Positions 17,732-26,672 are shown, counted from the stretch's first letter. The stretch is DNA of 64,000 nucleotides from Flavobacterium sp. (GCA_015234525.1 JADGMX010000041.1:1-64000); one strand, 5' to 3'. Numbers and translations: made by a program. Notes: a model not told the origin generated them from the letters alone.

Positions 17732-18825
17732 TGCGAGTGTTTTAGCGGAAGCTCAATTTTAAAAACCGTGCCTTTTGGCGTATTGTCAAAGGTACTGATT
17801 TTGCCATGATGACTTTTGATAATGCCATGAACAACACTCAGTCCGAGGCCATTTCCCTCGCCGAAAGGTTTGGTCGTAAAGAACGGCTCAAAGATTTGAT
17901 GTTTGATCGAAGGTTCTATTCCCGGGCCTTGGTCTTTGATTTCAATAAAGATGCTGTTGTCATCGCTTTCAATCGAAATAGCAACCCGGGTTTCAGGTGG
18001 TGATACATAAATCGCGTTCACCAAAATATTGAATAAAACCTGCGTGAGTTGAATAGGGTCGAGCTGAGCCTGAACCTCACGATCCAAAACCGTAAGAGTG
18101 AATTCGACCTGCGCTTTCCTGAAATTGGGTTCAAGCAATGTCAGCGCCTGTTCGACAACCGGAACTACTTTTATGAGTTGCATGTGTTGCGGCATTTCGC
18201 AGGAAAAGAACATCAGTTTTTTGACGATTTCTCTTGAATAAATAGCGGCTTTAATCACTTTTGCGGCGTCGAGCTGCGTTTGATTATCTGTTGTTCTCGA
18301 GGCAATCAGTTCAGCAAAGCCTAAAATGTTGCCGAGTGGTGTGTTGAGTTCATGTGCGATTCCCGCTGTAATTTCACCAAGAATCGCCAATCGGTCGGCG
18401 CGTTCGGCGCTTCGTTTCAGGACTGAAATCTCCTGCTCGCGAAGATGTTGTTCGTGGTAAATTGAAATCTCTGACGCTACTTTTTGTAAAAGCCGTTGCT
18501 CGTCGTCGAGAAAACTAAAATTGCGATCGACACTTTGATTGTAGTAAACACCAATTTGACCGCGAATTTCACCAAAAATTTCCAGCGGGCAGATTTGCGA
18601 AAGCGAGCGCGTCGGAATCTCCGCAGTCGAAATTTCGAGGTGGTCAATTTTTACCGCTACGATCACGTACTCGGGATAGCGATAAGCGGCCCGCAAAATG
18701 CTGCAAACCATTTCCAAAGTTTCGGTCGGCGGCAGATTTTGCCGCAACGCAGTCGAAATGTTATAAAGGCATGAAAGCTCTTTAATGCGTTCCTGAAGCT
18801 TTTCTTCGGTCGAAATTACTGCCAT
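17728..18825 (-). CDS. Soluble sensor histidine kinase, GAF-like sensor
   Basis: Cognate kinase for the downstream NtrC-type regulator. There is no signal peptide or membrane segment, so it should sense a cytoplasmic cue. The N-terminal ~130 residues resemble a GAF domain (LYNISTALRQN followed by LPPTETLEMV). HisKA carries the phospho-acceptor in GIAHELNTPLGN (H158). HATPase_c has N270 (NILVNAIYVSP), the G1 box DQGPGIEP (298-305), an F box (PFFTTKPFGEG) and the G2 box NGLGLS. The ligand is unknown. The DASS carrier upstream on the same strand is separated by almost 600 bp of repeat-bearing DNA, so any link is speculative. Confidence 0.9.
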   Translation of the reverse strand: MAVISTEEKLQERIKELSCLYNISTALRQNLPPTETLEMVCSILRAAYRYPEYVIVAVKIDHLEISTAEIPTRSLSQICPLEIFGEIRGQIGVYYNQSVDRNFSFLDDEQRLLQKVASEISIYHEQHLREQEISVLKRSAERADRLAILGEITAGIAHELNTPLGNILGFAELIASRTTDNQTQLDAAKVIKAAIYSREIVKKLMFFSCEMPQHMQLIKVVPVVEQALTLLEPNFRKAQVEFTLTVLDREVQAQLDPIQLTQVLFNILVNAIYVSPPETRVAISIESDDNSIFIEIKDQGPGIEPSIKHQIFEPFFTTKPFGEGNGLGLSVVHGIIKSHHGKISTFDNTPKGTVFKIELPLKHSQ

Positions 18826-19108
18826 TTTACACGTTTTTGCTCAGTAAAGGTAGCAATTGCGATTGGTCTTACCTCTAATTTCGGTGATGGTAAATGCGGT
18901 TGTTCATATATGTCCGGCTATACGGCAAGACCGATTTATCTTGTTTTTGTACAATATCTGGCGGGCGCGAAGACGAGGTGCAAACTACTGAGAACGCCAG
19001 TATTAGCACTTGTAGGGAAAATTTCATCAGGGCAGATTTTGGTAAACATAATTATTGGCGAAATCAGAAATAAAGTCAATTACGTAAAAAATGTTAAAAA
19101 TTTTATTT

Positions 19109-19186
19109 GGGCATTCCCTTCGGTCGCGCTGTCCGCTTTATCTTTTGGTTTAACAACCAAAAGGATATCGCTTCCCATCGCTAATG
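19109..19186. repeat. Palindromic element copy 3a (type B, inverted)
   Basis: Core stem CTTTTGGTT against AACCAAAAG, a 9-bp perfect hairpin with loop TAAC, flanked by GTCCGCTTTAT and GGATATCGCTTCCCAT. The outer arms are GCATT (left) and AATGC (right), a compensated version of the GCGTG/CACGC stem of other copies. Confidence 0.75.
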
Positions 19187-19264
19187 CAATTTGTTTGGGA
19201 GTTTCAACATGCCGATAGTTTTCGGGCTACTGGAATCAACCTTAAAAAGGTTACGCGGCAGCTC

Positions 19265-19400
19265 GCGTGAGGGATGGGAGCGATGTGCCGCGCACAGCGA
19301 ACAGCCCGACCTGCGGCAAAAAGTTGATCGGTTTCTTAAAAGTTGTCGGCTTAAATTTTTGTGGGGGTTAAAATAATGCAATCAGCCGCAGGGCACGCCC
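19265..19400. repeat. Palindromic element copy 3b (type B, long second hairpin)
   Basis: Left arm GCGTGAGGGAT; short core hairpin TGTGC/GCACA; then GCGAACAGCCCG. The second hairpin has a perfect 8-bp stem CCTGCGGC (19310-19317) against GCCGCAGG (19385-19392) with a 67-nt loop. Closing arm CACGC (19394-19398). It lies directly next to copy 3a. Confidence 0.7.
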
Positions 19401-19407
19401 AAATCTA

Positions 19408-20904
19408 TCAGGAAAAAATGACGTAGAAATAAGCAGCTACGATTACTGACGACGCCAGATTCATCAGTAAACCTGCTTTAAGCATTTCGACTCGCGGAAC
19501 CAATCCGGAGCCAAAGACCATAGCATTGGGCGGTGTTCCAACAGGCATCATAAATCCAAATGATGCGGCAATCGTAGCTGGAAAAATCAATGCGATCGGG
19601 TTTATTCCCAAAAGTGTGGCGAGGCTGTAAAGCATGGGTAAGATCAGCGCTGCACTAGCGGTGTTGCTCATAAATTCGGTTAGCAGAATGCAAAATATAA
19701 CAACAAACCACAGGAATAGCCAAAGGGGGACAACCGTAATCAGCCCTGTGACATTGCCGATCACCAATGTGCCCAAACCACTGCTTTCGATCAGCATTCC
19801 GAGTGTAAGTCCGCCACCAAATAACAGTAAAATCTCCCATTGGACGCTTTGTAAAATTTTGTCCCACGACAGTATTTTAAAGATGTAAATTAACACGATG
19901 GCTAGAACAGCAATCAATGAACTGAAATTGTCCTTGATGCCAAATAGCGGCGATAAAAAACTATCTGAAACCCATAAGGTCACTGTCAAGATAAAGATTG
20001 CGGCCAGGGTTTTATTAACAGCAATGGAATTGTCGAAAGCTAGCGCTTGCACAATGGAAACTTGTCTGTCGGGTTTAAAGTATACGGTGAGCAAAAACAC
20101 CATTATTGGGAAGGTCAGCAGGAATAACGGCAGGGCGTAAATCGTCCAATCAGAGAACGAAAGATTCAAAATTGCAGCGCCGATTGCGTTTGGTGGCGAG
20201 GCAACCATAGTGATTATTCCGCCGATGTTAGCCGAATATGCAATTCCGAGCATCAAAAACTTCGATTCGGCCGACACACAGTTTTTTTTGATCAAGGTCA
20301 GTGTGCCAATGGCAAGCGGAATCATCATCGCCGCGGCGGCGGTATTTGTTACCCAGCAAGCCATTAATGCGGTTGCCAACATTAACAGAATAGCGGATCG
20401 GTAAAAGTTTCCTTTAGCAAGCGATATCAATTTTCCTGCTAGAAGTTTGTCTAGTGAATGGTGGGAGAGCGCGCCAGCCAAAACAAATCCTCCCATAAAA
20501 AGGAAAATGATCGGATGGCCATACTGAGAAAAAGCCGCGACAGGTTCAGAGATGTGTAGCATTACCGCCATAAGTGGCACAATAAGTCCGGTAAGTGCAA
20601 GAGGAACGGCTTCGGTTATCCATAAGATCGCCACAAAAACCAACAAAGCCATCGCGCGTTGAGCGGTTTGGTTTTCAAGTTGTGGAAAATATAAGAAAGT
20701 TATAAAAATGCCGATGGCGACCAGCAGTGTAATCGGTTTGAAATTTTTCGCTTTTGCTTCCAAAGAAGTAAATTTAGTAAACGTGAATAGTAAAATTAAA
20801 CTATTCCGGCGTACTTGTGGTGCGCGTAATAAGATTTGTAGCAAGCATGTAAAAAGCCACCATTTACTTTTGAATACTATACGGAAAGCTTGCTTTGGCT
20901 TCAA
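19408..20904 (-). CDS. DASS-family sodium/dicarboxylate (or sulfate) symporter
   Basis: Inner-membrane carrier of the SLC13/DASS type, likely importing C4- or C5-dicarboxylates or another divalent anion with Na+. About eleven hydrophobic helices are visible. Both family Ser/Thr-Asn-Thr motifs are present: TNTAAAAMM in the first half and SNTASAALILP in the second, and the C-terminal half has PVGTPPNAMVFGSG. The first ~48 residues (Lys/Arg rich, then a hydrophobic stretch) look unlike homologues, so translation may begin later, for example at a TTG near 20764. No neighbour points to the substrate. Confidence 0.88.
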   Translation of the reverse strand: MKPKQAFRIVFKSKWWLFTCLLQILLRAPQVRRNSLILLFTFTKFTSLEAKAKNFKPITLLVAIGIFITFLYFPQLENQTAQRAMALLVFVAILWITEAVPLALTGLIVPLMAVMLHISEPVAAFSQYGHPIIFLFMGGFVLAGALSHHSLDKLLAGKLISLAKGNFYRSAILLMLATALMACWVTNTAAAAMMIPLAIGTLTLIKKNCVSAESKFLMLGIAYSANIGGIITMVASPPNAIGAAILNLSFSDWTIYALPLFLLTFPIMVFLLTVYFKPDRQVSIVQALAFDNSIAVNKTLAAIFILTVTLWVSDSFLSPLFGIKDNFSSLIAVLAIVLIYIFKILSWDKILQSVQWEILLLFGGGLTLGMLIESSGLGTLVIGNVTGLITVVPLWLFLWFVVIFCILLTEFMSNTASAALILPMLYSLATLLGINPIALIFPATIAASFGFMMPVGTPPNAMVFGSGLVPRVEMLKAGLLMNLASSVIVAAYFYVIFS

Positions 20905-21019
20905 GAATGGCGCAGTCCGGCTGTAGTTATCCTAAGACGTTTTAAATTTTGCAACCAATCATGCAAATTCTGTAAAGACTTGATACTTAGCAAATGGTAG
21001 TTTTATAGAAAAATTAATT

Positions 21020-21814
21020 ATGGAAGCAAAAAAGTATGCATTGATTACGGGGGCGAGCGAGGGAATTGGGTATGAACTTGCCAAACTTTTCGCGGCCGAC
21101 GGGTATAATTTAGTGATTGTGGCGCGGCATCAGCAGGATCTGGATCGTGTTGCAACCGAATTTCGAAGTCAGGGTGTAGAAGTCAGCGCGATTTCAAAAG
21201 ATTTGTTTAATCGGGAAGCTGTATTTGAATTGTGTCAGGAAGTGGATTCGCTTGGAGTTGACATTTCAGTATTGGTCAACAATGCGGGTCAGGGCATGTA
21301 CGGACTTTTTGCGGAAACCGATATCGAGCGTGAACTTGCCATTATCGATCTGAATGTGGCGGCCACAACGATATTGACCAAGCATTTTGTAAAAAAGATG
21401 ATCCAACTGGGTGAAGGTAAAATTCTGAATCTGGGTTCGATTGCGAGCAAAACTCCGGGTCCTTGGCAGTCGGTTTATCACGGAACCAAGGCGTTTATAT
21501 TGTCGTTTTCGGAAGCAATCCGTTTTGAACTTAAAGAACATAACATTGTCGTGACCGCGCTAATGCCTGGCGCAACCGACACCGATTTCTTTGAAAAGGC
21601 AGATATGCAGGAAAGCCGAATTCTGGACGACGAATCGAATCTGGCGGATCCGGCTGATGTTGCCAAGGACGGATATGACGCGTTAATGAGCGGCAAGGAT
21701 AAAGTGATCTCGGGCTTTAAGAATAAAGCGATGATGGGAATGACAAATGTACTACCTGATCCTACAGTGGCGAAAATGATGCACGATCAGCAAAAACCGT
21801 CTGATGAGAAATAA
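21020..21814 (+). CDS. Short-chain dehydrogenase/reductase
   Basis: NAD(P)-dependent oxidoreductase with a classical SDR fold. TGASEGIG (10-17) binds the cofactor, NNAG (87-90) is present, and the catalytic triad is S140, Y153 and K157 (SVYHGTKAF). R36 after the second strand (VARHQQ) suggests NADPH. The C-terminal tail (SGFKNKAMMGMTNVLPDPTVAKM) resembles SDRs that act on long-chain or fatty-acyl substrates, but the substrate cannot be named. Single gene, followed by a small terminator and then the convergent tRNA. Confidence 0.9.
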   Translation: MEAKKYALITGASEGIGYELAKLFAADGYNLVIVARHQQDLDRVATEFRSQGVEVSAISKDLFNREAVFELCQEVDSLGVDISVLVNNAGQGMYGLFAETDIERELAIIDLNVAATTILTKHFVKKMIQLGEGKILNLGSIASKTPGPWQSVYHGTKAFILSFSEAIRFELKEHNIVVTALMPGATDTDFFEKADMQESRILDDESNLADPADVAKDGYDALMSGKDKVISGFKNKAMMGMTNVLPDPTVAKMMHDQQKPSDEK

Positions 21815-21827
21815 TGTTTTTACCTAA

Positions 21828-21858
21828 AAGAACCGGAATTGACGTTTCGGTTTTTTTT
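21828..21858 (+). terminator. Terminator after SDR gene
   Basis: AAGAACCG (21828-21835) pairs with CGGTTTTT (21848-21855), with one G-T pair, and runs into eight T. Confidence 0.55.
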
Positions 21859-21961
21859 GTGGAAATACCTGGAAAGATTCTTTTTTAGGTAGCGCAAAAA
21901 TTGACTGTTTCTATTTATTTCGGGCTTGCTTTTAAAAATGAACTTTTGAAAGTGGTATAAA

Positions 21962-21994
21962 TAAAAAAAGCAGAAACTTTCGTTTCTGCTTTTT
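21962..21994 (-). terminator. Terminator after tRNA-Val
   Basis: Perfect stem AAAAAGCAGAAAC (21965-21977) against its complement at 21982-21994, loop TTTC. On the minus strand a T run follows. It sits directly at the 3' end of the tRNA and can work in both directions. Confidence 0.85.
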
Positions 21995-21995
21995 G

Positions 21996-22070
21996 TGGGC
22001 GATGAGGGATTCGAACCCCCGACCCTCTGGGTGTAAACCAGATGCTCTGAACCAACTGAGCTAATCGCCC
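21996..22070 (-). tRNA. tRNA-Val, anticodon TAC
   Basis: The minus strand folds as a 75-nt cloverleaf: acceptor GGGCGAT/ATCGCCC, D arm TTAGCTCAGTTGGTT, anticodon stem CTGG/CCAG with loop containing TAC, and T arm GGGTTCGAATCCC. Discriminator A is present; CCA is not encoded. A strong terminator begins right after it, so it is probably a single tRNA unit. Confidence 0.97.
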
Positions 22071-22157
22071 TTTTGTGCTTTAGTTCTGCGTTGCTTCCCT
22101 ATTGCGAGTGCAAATATAGGGCTGTTTTTGGTTCCTGCAAATAAAAATCAAAAAAAA

Positions 22158-23378
22158 TTATAAAATTTCTGCGACCACAAACGTGCTTCCGCCAACATAG
22201 ATGAAATCGGTCGGGCCTGCGTTTTTCGTAGCGTCGGCGTAAGCTTTTGACGCCGAATGATATGTGTTTCCGGTAAGTCCGACTTGCGCTGCTTGTTTTT
22301 GTAATTCGGCTACCGCGAGTCCACGTGTTAAATTTGGACTGCAAAAATAATATTTTGCATTTTTTGGGAAGATCGGGAGGATTTCGGCAATCGATTTATC
22401 GTTCACAAACCCGAGAACAATATGCAAAGTCTCAAATTCCATGTCGCGAACTTGTGCCATTGTTTCTGTGAGTCCTTCTTTATTATGCGCGGTGTCGCAA
22501 ATAATCAAGGGATTTTCGCCTAATTTCTGCCATCGGCCTTGCAAACCTGTGGTTTCGGTTACTTGCCTTAAACCTTGTTTGATATCTTGATCCGCAAGGG
22601 CGATGTCAGTATGCTTGTTTAATACCGAAATGGTCTGTAATACGGTTTTGATATTATGTCGCTGATAATAACCTTTTAAATCGCTTTCATAGACCTCAAA
22701 CGTGTAATCGGATGCGAAATGCAACGCTGAATTTGTTTCTTTCGCTTTGCTGTGAAAAACAGGTTTGGTTTCATCGGTGTATTCGCCAATAACTACCGGA
22801 ACATTATTTTTGATGATACCGGCTTTCTCGGAAGCGATCTCGGCGAGTGTTTCACCTAAATATTGGGTATGGTCTAAACCGATATTTGTAATGACCGAAA
22901 CGATAGGAGTGATGATGTTGGTCGAATCCAGTCGTCCGCCAAGTCCGGTTTCGATTACCGCAATCGCCACCTTTTGATCAACAAAATATTGGAATGCCAG
23001 GCCGACACTCATTTCAAAAAAGCTCAGATTATTTGCCTCAAAAAAGGGTTTGTGCGTAACAACAAATTCAGTTACGTAATCCTCTGAGATCATCTGGCCG
23101 TTAATGCGGATTCGCTCGCGGTAGTCTTTAAGATGCGGGCTGGTAAACAATCCAACCTTGTAGCCGGCTTGCATAAGTACCGAGGAAAGCATGTGAGAAG
23201 TTGAACCTTTGCCATTGGTTCCGGCCACGTGAATTGCCTTCAGACGGCGTTCCGGATTTCCGAGGTAATCGGCGAGTAAATAGGTGTTGTCGAGATTTTT
23301 CCGAAATGCGGAAGCTCCTTGTTGCTGATACATCGGAAGTTGGTTAAACATCCAATGAACCGCCTCATGATAAGTCAT
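22158..23378 (-). CDS. folC: Bifunctional folylpolyglutamate/dihydrofolate synthase
   Basis: Adds glutamate to dihydropteroate and to reduced folates. The P-loop GTNGKGSTSHML lies near residues 53-64, followed by GLFTSPHLKDYRERI, the Mur-ligase-type motif of FolC. ETGLGGRLDSTN is near 140 and the C-terminal domain has IICDTAHNKEG. Length 406 is typical. Its ATG overlaps the stop of the tonB gene (TAATG), so it is the last gene of the exbB-exbD-tonB transcript, a metabolic gene carried by an energy-transduction operon. Confidence 0.93.
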   Translation of the reverse strand: MTYHEAVHWMFNQLPMYQQQGASAFRKNLDNTYLLADYLGNPERRLKAIHVAGTNGKGSTSHMLSSVLMQAGYKVGLFTSPHLKDYRERIRINGQMISEDYVTEFVVTHKPFFEANNLSFFEMSVGLAFQYFVDQKVAIAVIETGLGGRLDSTNIITPIVSVITNIGLDHTQYLGETLAEIASEKAGIIKNNVPVVIGEYTDETKPVFHSKAKETNSALHFASDYTFEVYESDLKGYYQRHNIKTVLQTISVLNKHTDIALADQDIKQGLRQVTETTGLQGRWQKLGENPLIICDTAHNKEGLTETMAQVRDMEFETLHIVLGFVNDKSIAEILPIFPKNAKYYFCSPNLTRGLAVAELQKQAAQVGLTGNTYHSASKAYADATKNAGPTDFIYVGGSTFVVAEIL

Positions 23379-24175
23379 TATTCGCCCAGTTTGAAGTTGA
23401 CCACAATAAATCCGATTTGCGTTTCAGGAGCATTTGGATCTGGTTGCCATTTATAGCGTCTTGCCGTAATAAGTGCGGGTTCAACAAGGCATTCGGCAGT
23501 ATTTGTCGTTCCTCTGGTGCGTTCGGCGCGAATAACATTACCGCTTCTGTTTACCGTAATCTGAACCACTACCGTTCCTGATTCGTTGCATTTTTGAACT
23601 TCCTTACCTGTAGCGCTGAGTTTTCTGCCATTTAATCCCCAACCCTGGCCGCCTCCGCTACCGCCGCCACTGCCAAAATAAGCAGACGCATACGGATCGC
23701 CGTCAGGCCGACCTTTGTCGCCGGGTAAGTTGTCATTGCCTTCGCCGCCTTGTGCTTTTCCATCCGACTTCGGGCCGTTGATGATGCTTGATAACGCATC
23801 GGTTGTAGATTTTGACGGTGTAGGTTTTACCGCAGGTTTTGGTTTTACCTCGTCTTTTGAAGGATCGGTTGTTGGTTTTTTAACAGGCGATTTCGTGATC
23901 ACCGGCGCATCGTCCATATCTTGCGAAATAACATCTTCGTCAGCTGCTGCCGACGGATTGCTTTGCGTGGTTTGTGGAGCAGATTGTATGGCTTCAGTCG
24001 GTTGAATATTGCCCGAACCGGTTTCCGTTGTCCCAAAATTGATCGCGATTCCGTTTTCAGGCGGCGGATCTAAATAGGTCAGCCCGAAAAAGAAAAACAG
24101 CAAAAACATCAGCACGAAGATCGCCGTGGTGATGGCAAACGACTTCTTTTCTTCTTCTGTTTCGAGATACTTCAT
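23378..24175 (-). CDS. TonB-family energy transducer
   Basis: Periplasm-spanning protein that would pass ExbB/ExbD proton-motive energy to outer-membrane receptors. One N-terminal membrane helix (about 14-36) is followed by a long Pro/Ser/Thr/Lys-rich spacer (~50-150), a glycine-rich stretch, and a C-terminal TonB-like domain (GTVVVQITVNRSGNVI, then ARRYKWQPDP and VVNFKLGE). Starts 11 nt after exbD; its stop overlaps the folC start. A TolA-like role in cell-envelope maintenance is an alternative, since ExbB/TolQ and ExbD/TolR are hard to tell apart. Confidence 0.85.
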   Translation of the reverse strand: MKYLETEEEKKSFAITTAIFVLMFLLFFFFGLTYLDPPPENGIAINFGTTETGSGNIQPTEAIQSAPQTTQSNPSAAADEDVISQDMDDAPVITKSPVKKPTTDPSKDEVKPKPAVKPTPSKSTTDALSSIINGPKSDGKAQGGEGNDNLPGDKGRPDGDPYASAYFGSGGGSGGGQGWGLNGRKLSATGKEVQKCNESGTVVVQITVNRSGNVIRAERTRGTTNTAECLVEPALITARRYKWQPDPNAPETQIGFIVVNFKLGE

Positions 24176-24186
24176 GGTTATATATT

Positions 24187-24579
24187 TTATTTTGGCCGCA
24201 CAGCCAAAACCACTTTGATTTGATTTCGGTTAGCAATGTCCAATACATTTACAGCTTTTTCAATCGGAACGCCTTCTTCAGCACGAAGTACGATGGCGCG
24301 AGTTTCATCACCTGCAAAAATCGACAATAGTTTGCTTTCCAGTTCAGCTTCGGCAACTTGCTCTTTATCGATGAAAACTTCAAGATCCTTGTTGATGCTT
24401 ACCGAAATATTCTTGTTGCTGTCGGTTTTGCCTTTCGCTTTCGGCAATACCAAATCGAGCGCATTGGTGGTTACCATGGTCGATGTCAGCATGAAAAATA
24501 TCAAGAGCAAAAACACAATGTCCGTCATCGACGACATATTAAACTCGGCTGAAACTCTATTTCGTCCTCTTAAATTCAT
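24187..24579 (-). CDS. exbD: Biopolymer transport protein ExbD/TolR
   Basis: Proton-channel partner of ExbB. A single N-terminal membrane helix begins with the essential acidic residue (MTDIVFLLLIFFML, D20), followed by a periplasmic domain (LDLVLPKAKG, then EKAVNVLDIANRNQIKVVL). The 130-residue length is normal. Its start overlaps the exbB stop as TAATG, showing tight translational coupling. Confidence 0.9.
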   Translation of the reverse strand: MNLRGRNRVSAEFNMSSMTDIVFLLLIFFMLTSTMVTTNALDLVLPKAKGKTDSNKNISVSINKDLEVFIDKEQVAEAELESKLLSIFAGDETRAIVLRAEEGVPIEKAVNVLDIANRNQIKVVLAVRPK

Positions 24580-25283
24580 TAGCTTGGATCGTTTAATAGG
24601 TCGAGAAAATCAACTGCATTCGCTTCCATGTTATGGACAATTTTATCGGTTTTTACGATCAGGTGGTTGTAGCCAACATAAGCAACAATCCCGACTACAA
24701 GTCCAACAACCGTGGTGGTCATCGCCGTGTAAATCCCTTCCGAAAGTGCCGCAACTTCAATCTGTCCGCCGCCGCTTGCCATTTTGTGGAATGCCATAAT
24801 CATCCCGACAACCGTTCCCAGAAAACCTGTCATCGGTCCCGCACCAGAAATCGTTGCCAGCATGCTGACGTTTTTCTCAAGTTTGTAAATCTCGAGTTTT
24901 CCGGCGTTTTCGATTGCGGTATCGATGTCTTCAAGTGGTTTTCCAATCCGTGATATTCCTTTCTCAATTAATCGCGCAACTGGCGATCTCGATTGTGCAC
25001 ACAACATCTTGGCATTTTCGATTTTTCCATTTCGAATGTTTTCGCGGATCTGCGACATAAACGTAGTGTCAACCACCGAAGCGGCGCGAATCGCCATCAA
25101 CCTTTCAAAATAAAGATAAAGCGCTACAAAAAACATCAGAAACAAAGCAATCATAATGATCTGACCGGCAAGTCCGCCACTGGTCAACAAATCGATTATC
25201 GATAACGTCTTTTCGGTTGGAACCGCATCTGCCAGCTCATTTTGCGCAACAGCTAAACTGTCGACTTGAAGAAATATGCCCAT
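24579..25283 (-). CDS. exbB: MotA/TolQ/ExbB proton channel protein
   Basis: Inner-membrane proton channel. Three membrane helices are visible: IIMIALFLMFFVALYLYF near the N-terminus, and two after a cytoplasmic loop (MLATISGAGPMTGFLGTVVGM and TTTVVGLVVGIVAYVGYNHL). The GPMTGFLGTVVGM segment is the family signature. First gene of exbB-exbD-tonB-folC. In the 104-bp spacer to the upstream dehydrogenase gene I saw no clear promoter box. Confidence 0.9.
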   Translation of the reverse strand: MGIFLQVDSLAVAQNELADAVPTEKTLSIIDLLTSGGLAGQIIMIALFLMFFVALYLYFERLMAIRAASVVDTTFMSQIRENIRNGKIENAKMLCAQSRSPVARLIEKGISRIGKPLEDIDTAIENAGKLEIYKLEKNVSMLATISGAGPMTGFLGTVVGMIMAFHKMASGGGQIEVAALSEGIYTAMTTTVVGLVVGIVAYVGYNHLIVKTDKIVHNMEANAVDFLDLLNDPS

Positions 25284-25387
25284 TTACTTTTACAATTTGA
25301 TTTTGAAACGCTAATATATCCTAAAAAATTGCCACTACATTCCTGGCATTAGCAAACTTAATAACAACTCGAAAGTGTAAATTGTTA

Positions 25388-26614
25388 TTAAACAAGTTGT
25401 TTCAGCGCAATTTCGAATGCCGTTGCGCTGATATTTAATTTCGAATTATTCTTATGATACGCTTTTGTAAGTGCCTCTTTGATGGTTTCAGAAGTGTCAT
25501 AGAAAATCGCCTCATCGGTCATCTGAACTTTCTTTTCCATGAAATATGCGAAAACTCTCGCCATTCCGCAGTTTGAAATAAAGTCGGGGATTAAACTCAC
25601 TTTTTCGTCGGTGCTTTCCATAATTGGCCCGAAGAAAATTTCCTTATCGGCAAACGGCACATTAGCGCCACACGAAATTACTTCCAGTCCCGCCGCACGC
25701 ATTTTCCCGACCTGATCCTGAGTAACCAACCTCGATGCTGCGCAAGGCGTAAAAATTTCCGCGCCAATAGACCAGATTCTCTCGTTGATCTCAGCAAACG
25801 GAATCATATTCGGCGCCACCAAACTATTGCCGTCTTTATTGAGGAACAACTTTTGGATTTCCTCAAAAGTAAAGCCGTTTTCATTAATCACGCCGCCATC
25901 CCGGTCGATGATTCCGACGATTTTAGCACCTAATTTTGAAAGGTAAAAAGCCGCCGCCGAACCCACATTTCCAAAACCTTGAACAATGGCACGCTTGCCT
26001 TTGATATCGCCACCATAAATATGATAATAATGAGAAACCGCTTCGGCAACGCCATATCCGGTAATCATATCGGCAATGGTATATTTTCGGTTTACATCGG
26101 GCGAAAACACCGGATTTTCAATCACTTTTACAACGCCTTGACGCAATTGACCGATGCGGTTGATCTTATCGGCATCTGTCGGTTGAAAATGTCCGTTAAA
26201 AACACCTTCCTGCGGATGCCAAACACCACATTGTTCGGTCATCGGAATCACCTCGTGAATTTCATCAACATTCAAATCGCCGCCGGTTCCATAATAACTT
26301 TTCAATAATGGCGAAACCGCTTTGTACCATCGCTGGAGCACGTCTTTTTTTCGCGGATCAGCCGGGTCAAACGATATTCCGCTTTTAGCACCGCCGATTG
26401 CCGGGCCGGAAACCGTAAATTTTACTTCCATGGTTTTTGCCAACGATAAAACTTCATTCTTATCAAGGCCTTTTCGCATCCTTGTTCCACCGCCCGCAGC
26501 ACCGCCACGAAGCGAATTTATAACTGTCCAACCCTCAGCTTCGGTTTCAGAATCTGTCCAGTGAAACACAATTTCAGGTTTTTTGTCCTCGAATTTTTGT
26601 AAAAGATCTTTCAT
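25388..26614 (-). CDS. Glu/Leu/Phe/Val dehydrogenase, second paralogue
   Basis: Amino-acid dehydrogenase distinct from the one at 14686. The substrate domain has GGAAGGGTRMRKGLD near 37-51 and GPAIGGAKSGISFDP with catalytic K77. The Rossmann domain is VQGFGNVGSAAAFYL followed by VGIIDRDGGV. It is longer than standard leucine dehydrogenase (about 360) and shorter than the hexameric GDH. Substrate could be glutamate or branched-chain amino acids and cannot be set here. Single gene; a palindromic repeat lies between its start and the divergent GT9. Confidence 0.88.
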   Translation of the reverse strand: MKDLLQKFEDKKPEIVFHWTDSETEAEGWTVINSLRGGAAGGGTRMRKGLDKNEVLSLAKTMEVKFTVSGPAIGGAKSGISFDPADPRKKDVLQRWYKAVSPLLKSYYGTGGDLNVDEIHEVIPMTEQCGVWHPQEGVFNGHFQPTDADKINRIGQLRQGVVKVIENPVFSPDVNRKYTIADMITGYGVAEAVSHYYHIYGGDIKGKRAIVQGFGNVGSAAAFYLSKLGAKIVGIIDRDGGVINENGFTFEEIQKLFLNKDGNSLVAPNMIPFAEINERIWSIGAEIFTPCAASRLVTQDQVGKMRAAGLEVISCGANVPFADKEIFFGPIMESTDEKVSLIPDFISNCGMARVFAYFMEKKVQMTDEAIFYDTSETIKEALTKAYHKNNSKLNISATAFEIALKQLV

Positions 26615-26672
26615 GGTATATTTTTAAGCCTCGCAAAGATAGCTTATGTTGTGGAAATGCGAATATAAATTT

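Larger units (their letters stand above)
18826..19407. other. Repeat-bearing intergenic region, no gene
   Basis: There are 582 bases between the DASS stop and the kinase start on the minus strand. Two palindromic elements fill 19109-19400. The part 18826-19108 shows nothing I recognise; open frames across it are low-quality and lack family features. Confidence 0.6.

Noticed and set aside
19181..19381. Short ORFs on both strands between the DASS and kinase genes
   Set aside because: They overlap copies 3a and 3b, have no family features, and conflict with each other.
24236..24799. 187-codon plus-strand ORF over exbD/exbB
   Set aside because: Antisense shadow of two genes with clear ExbD and ExbB motifs.
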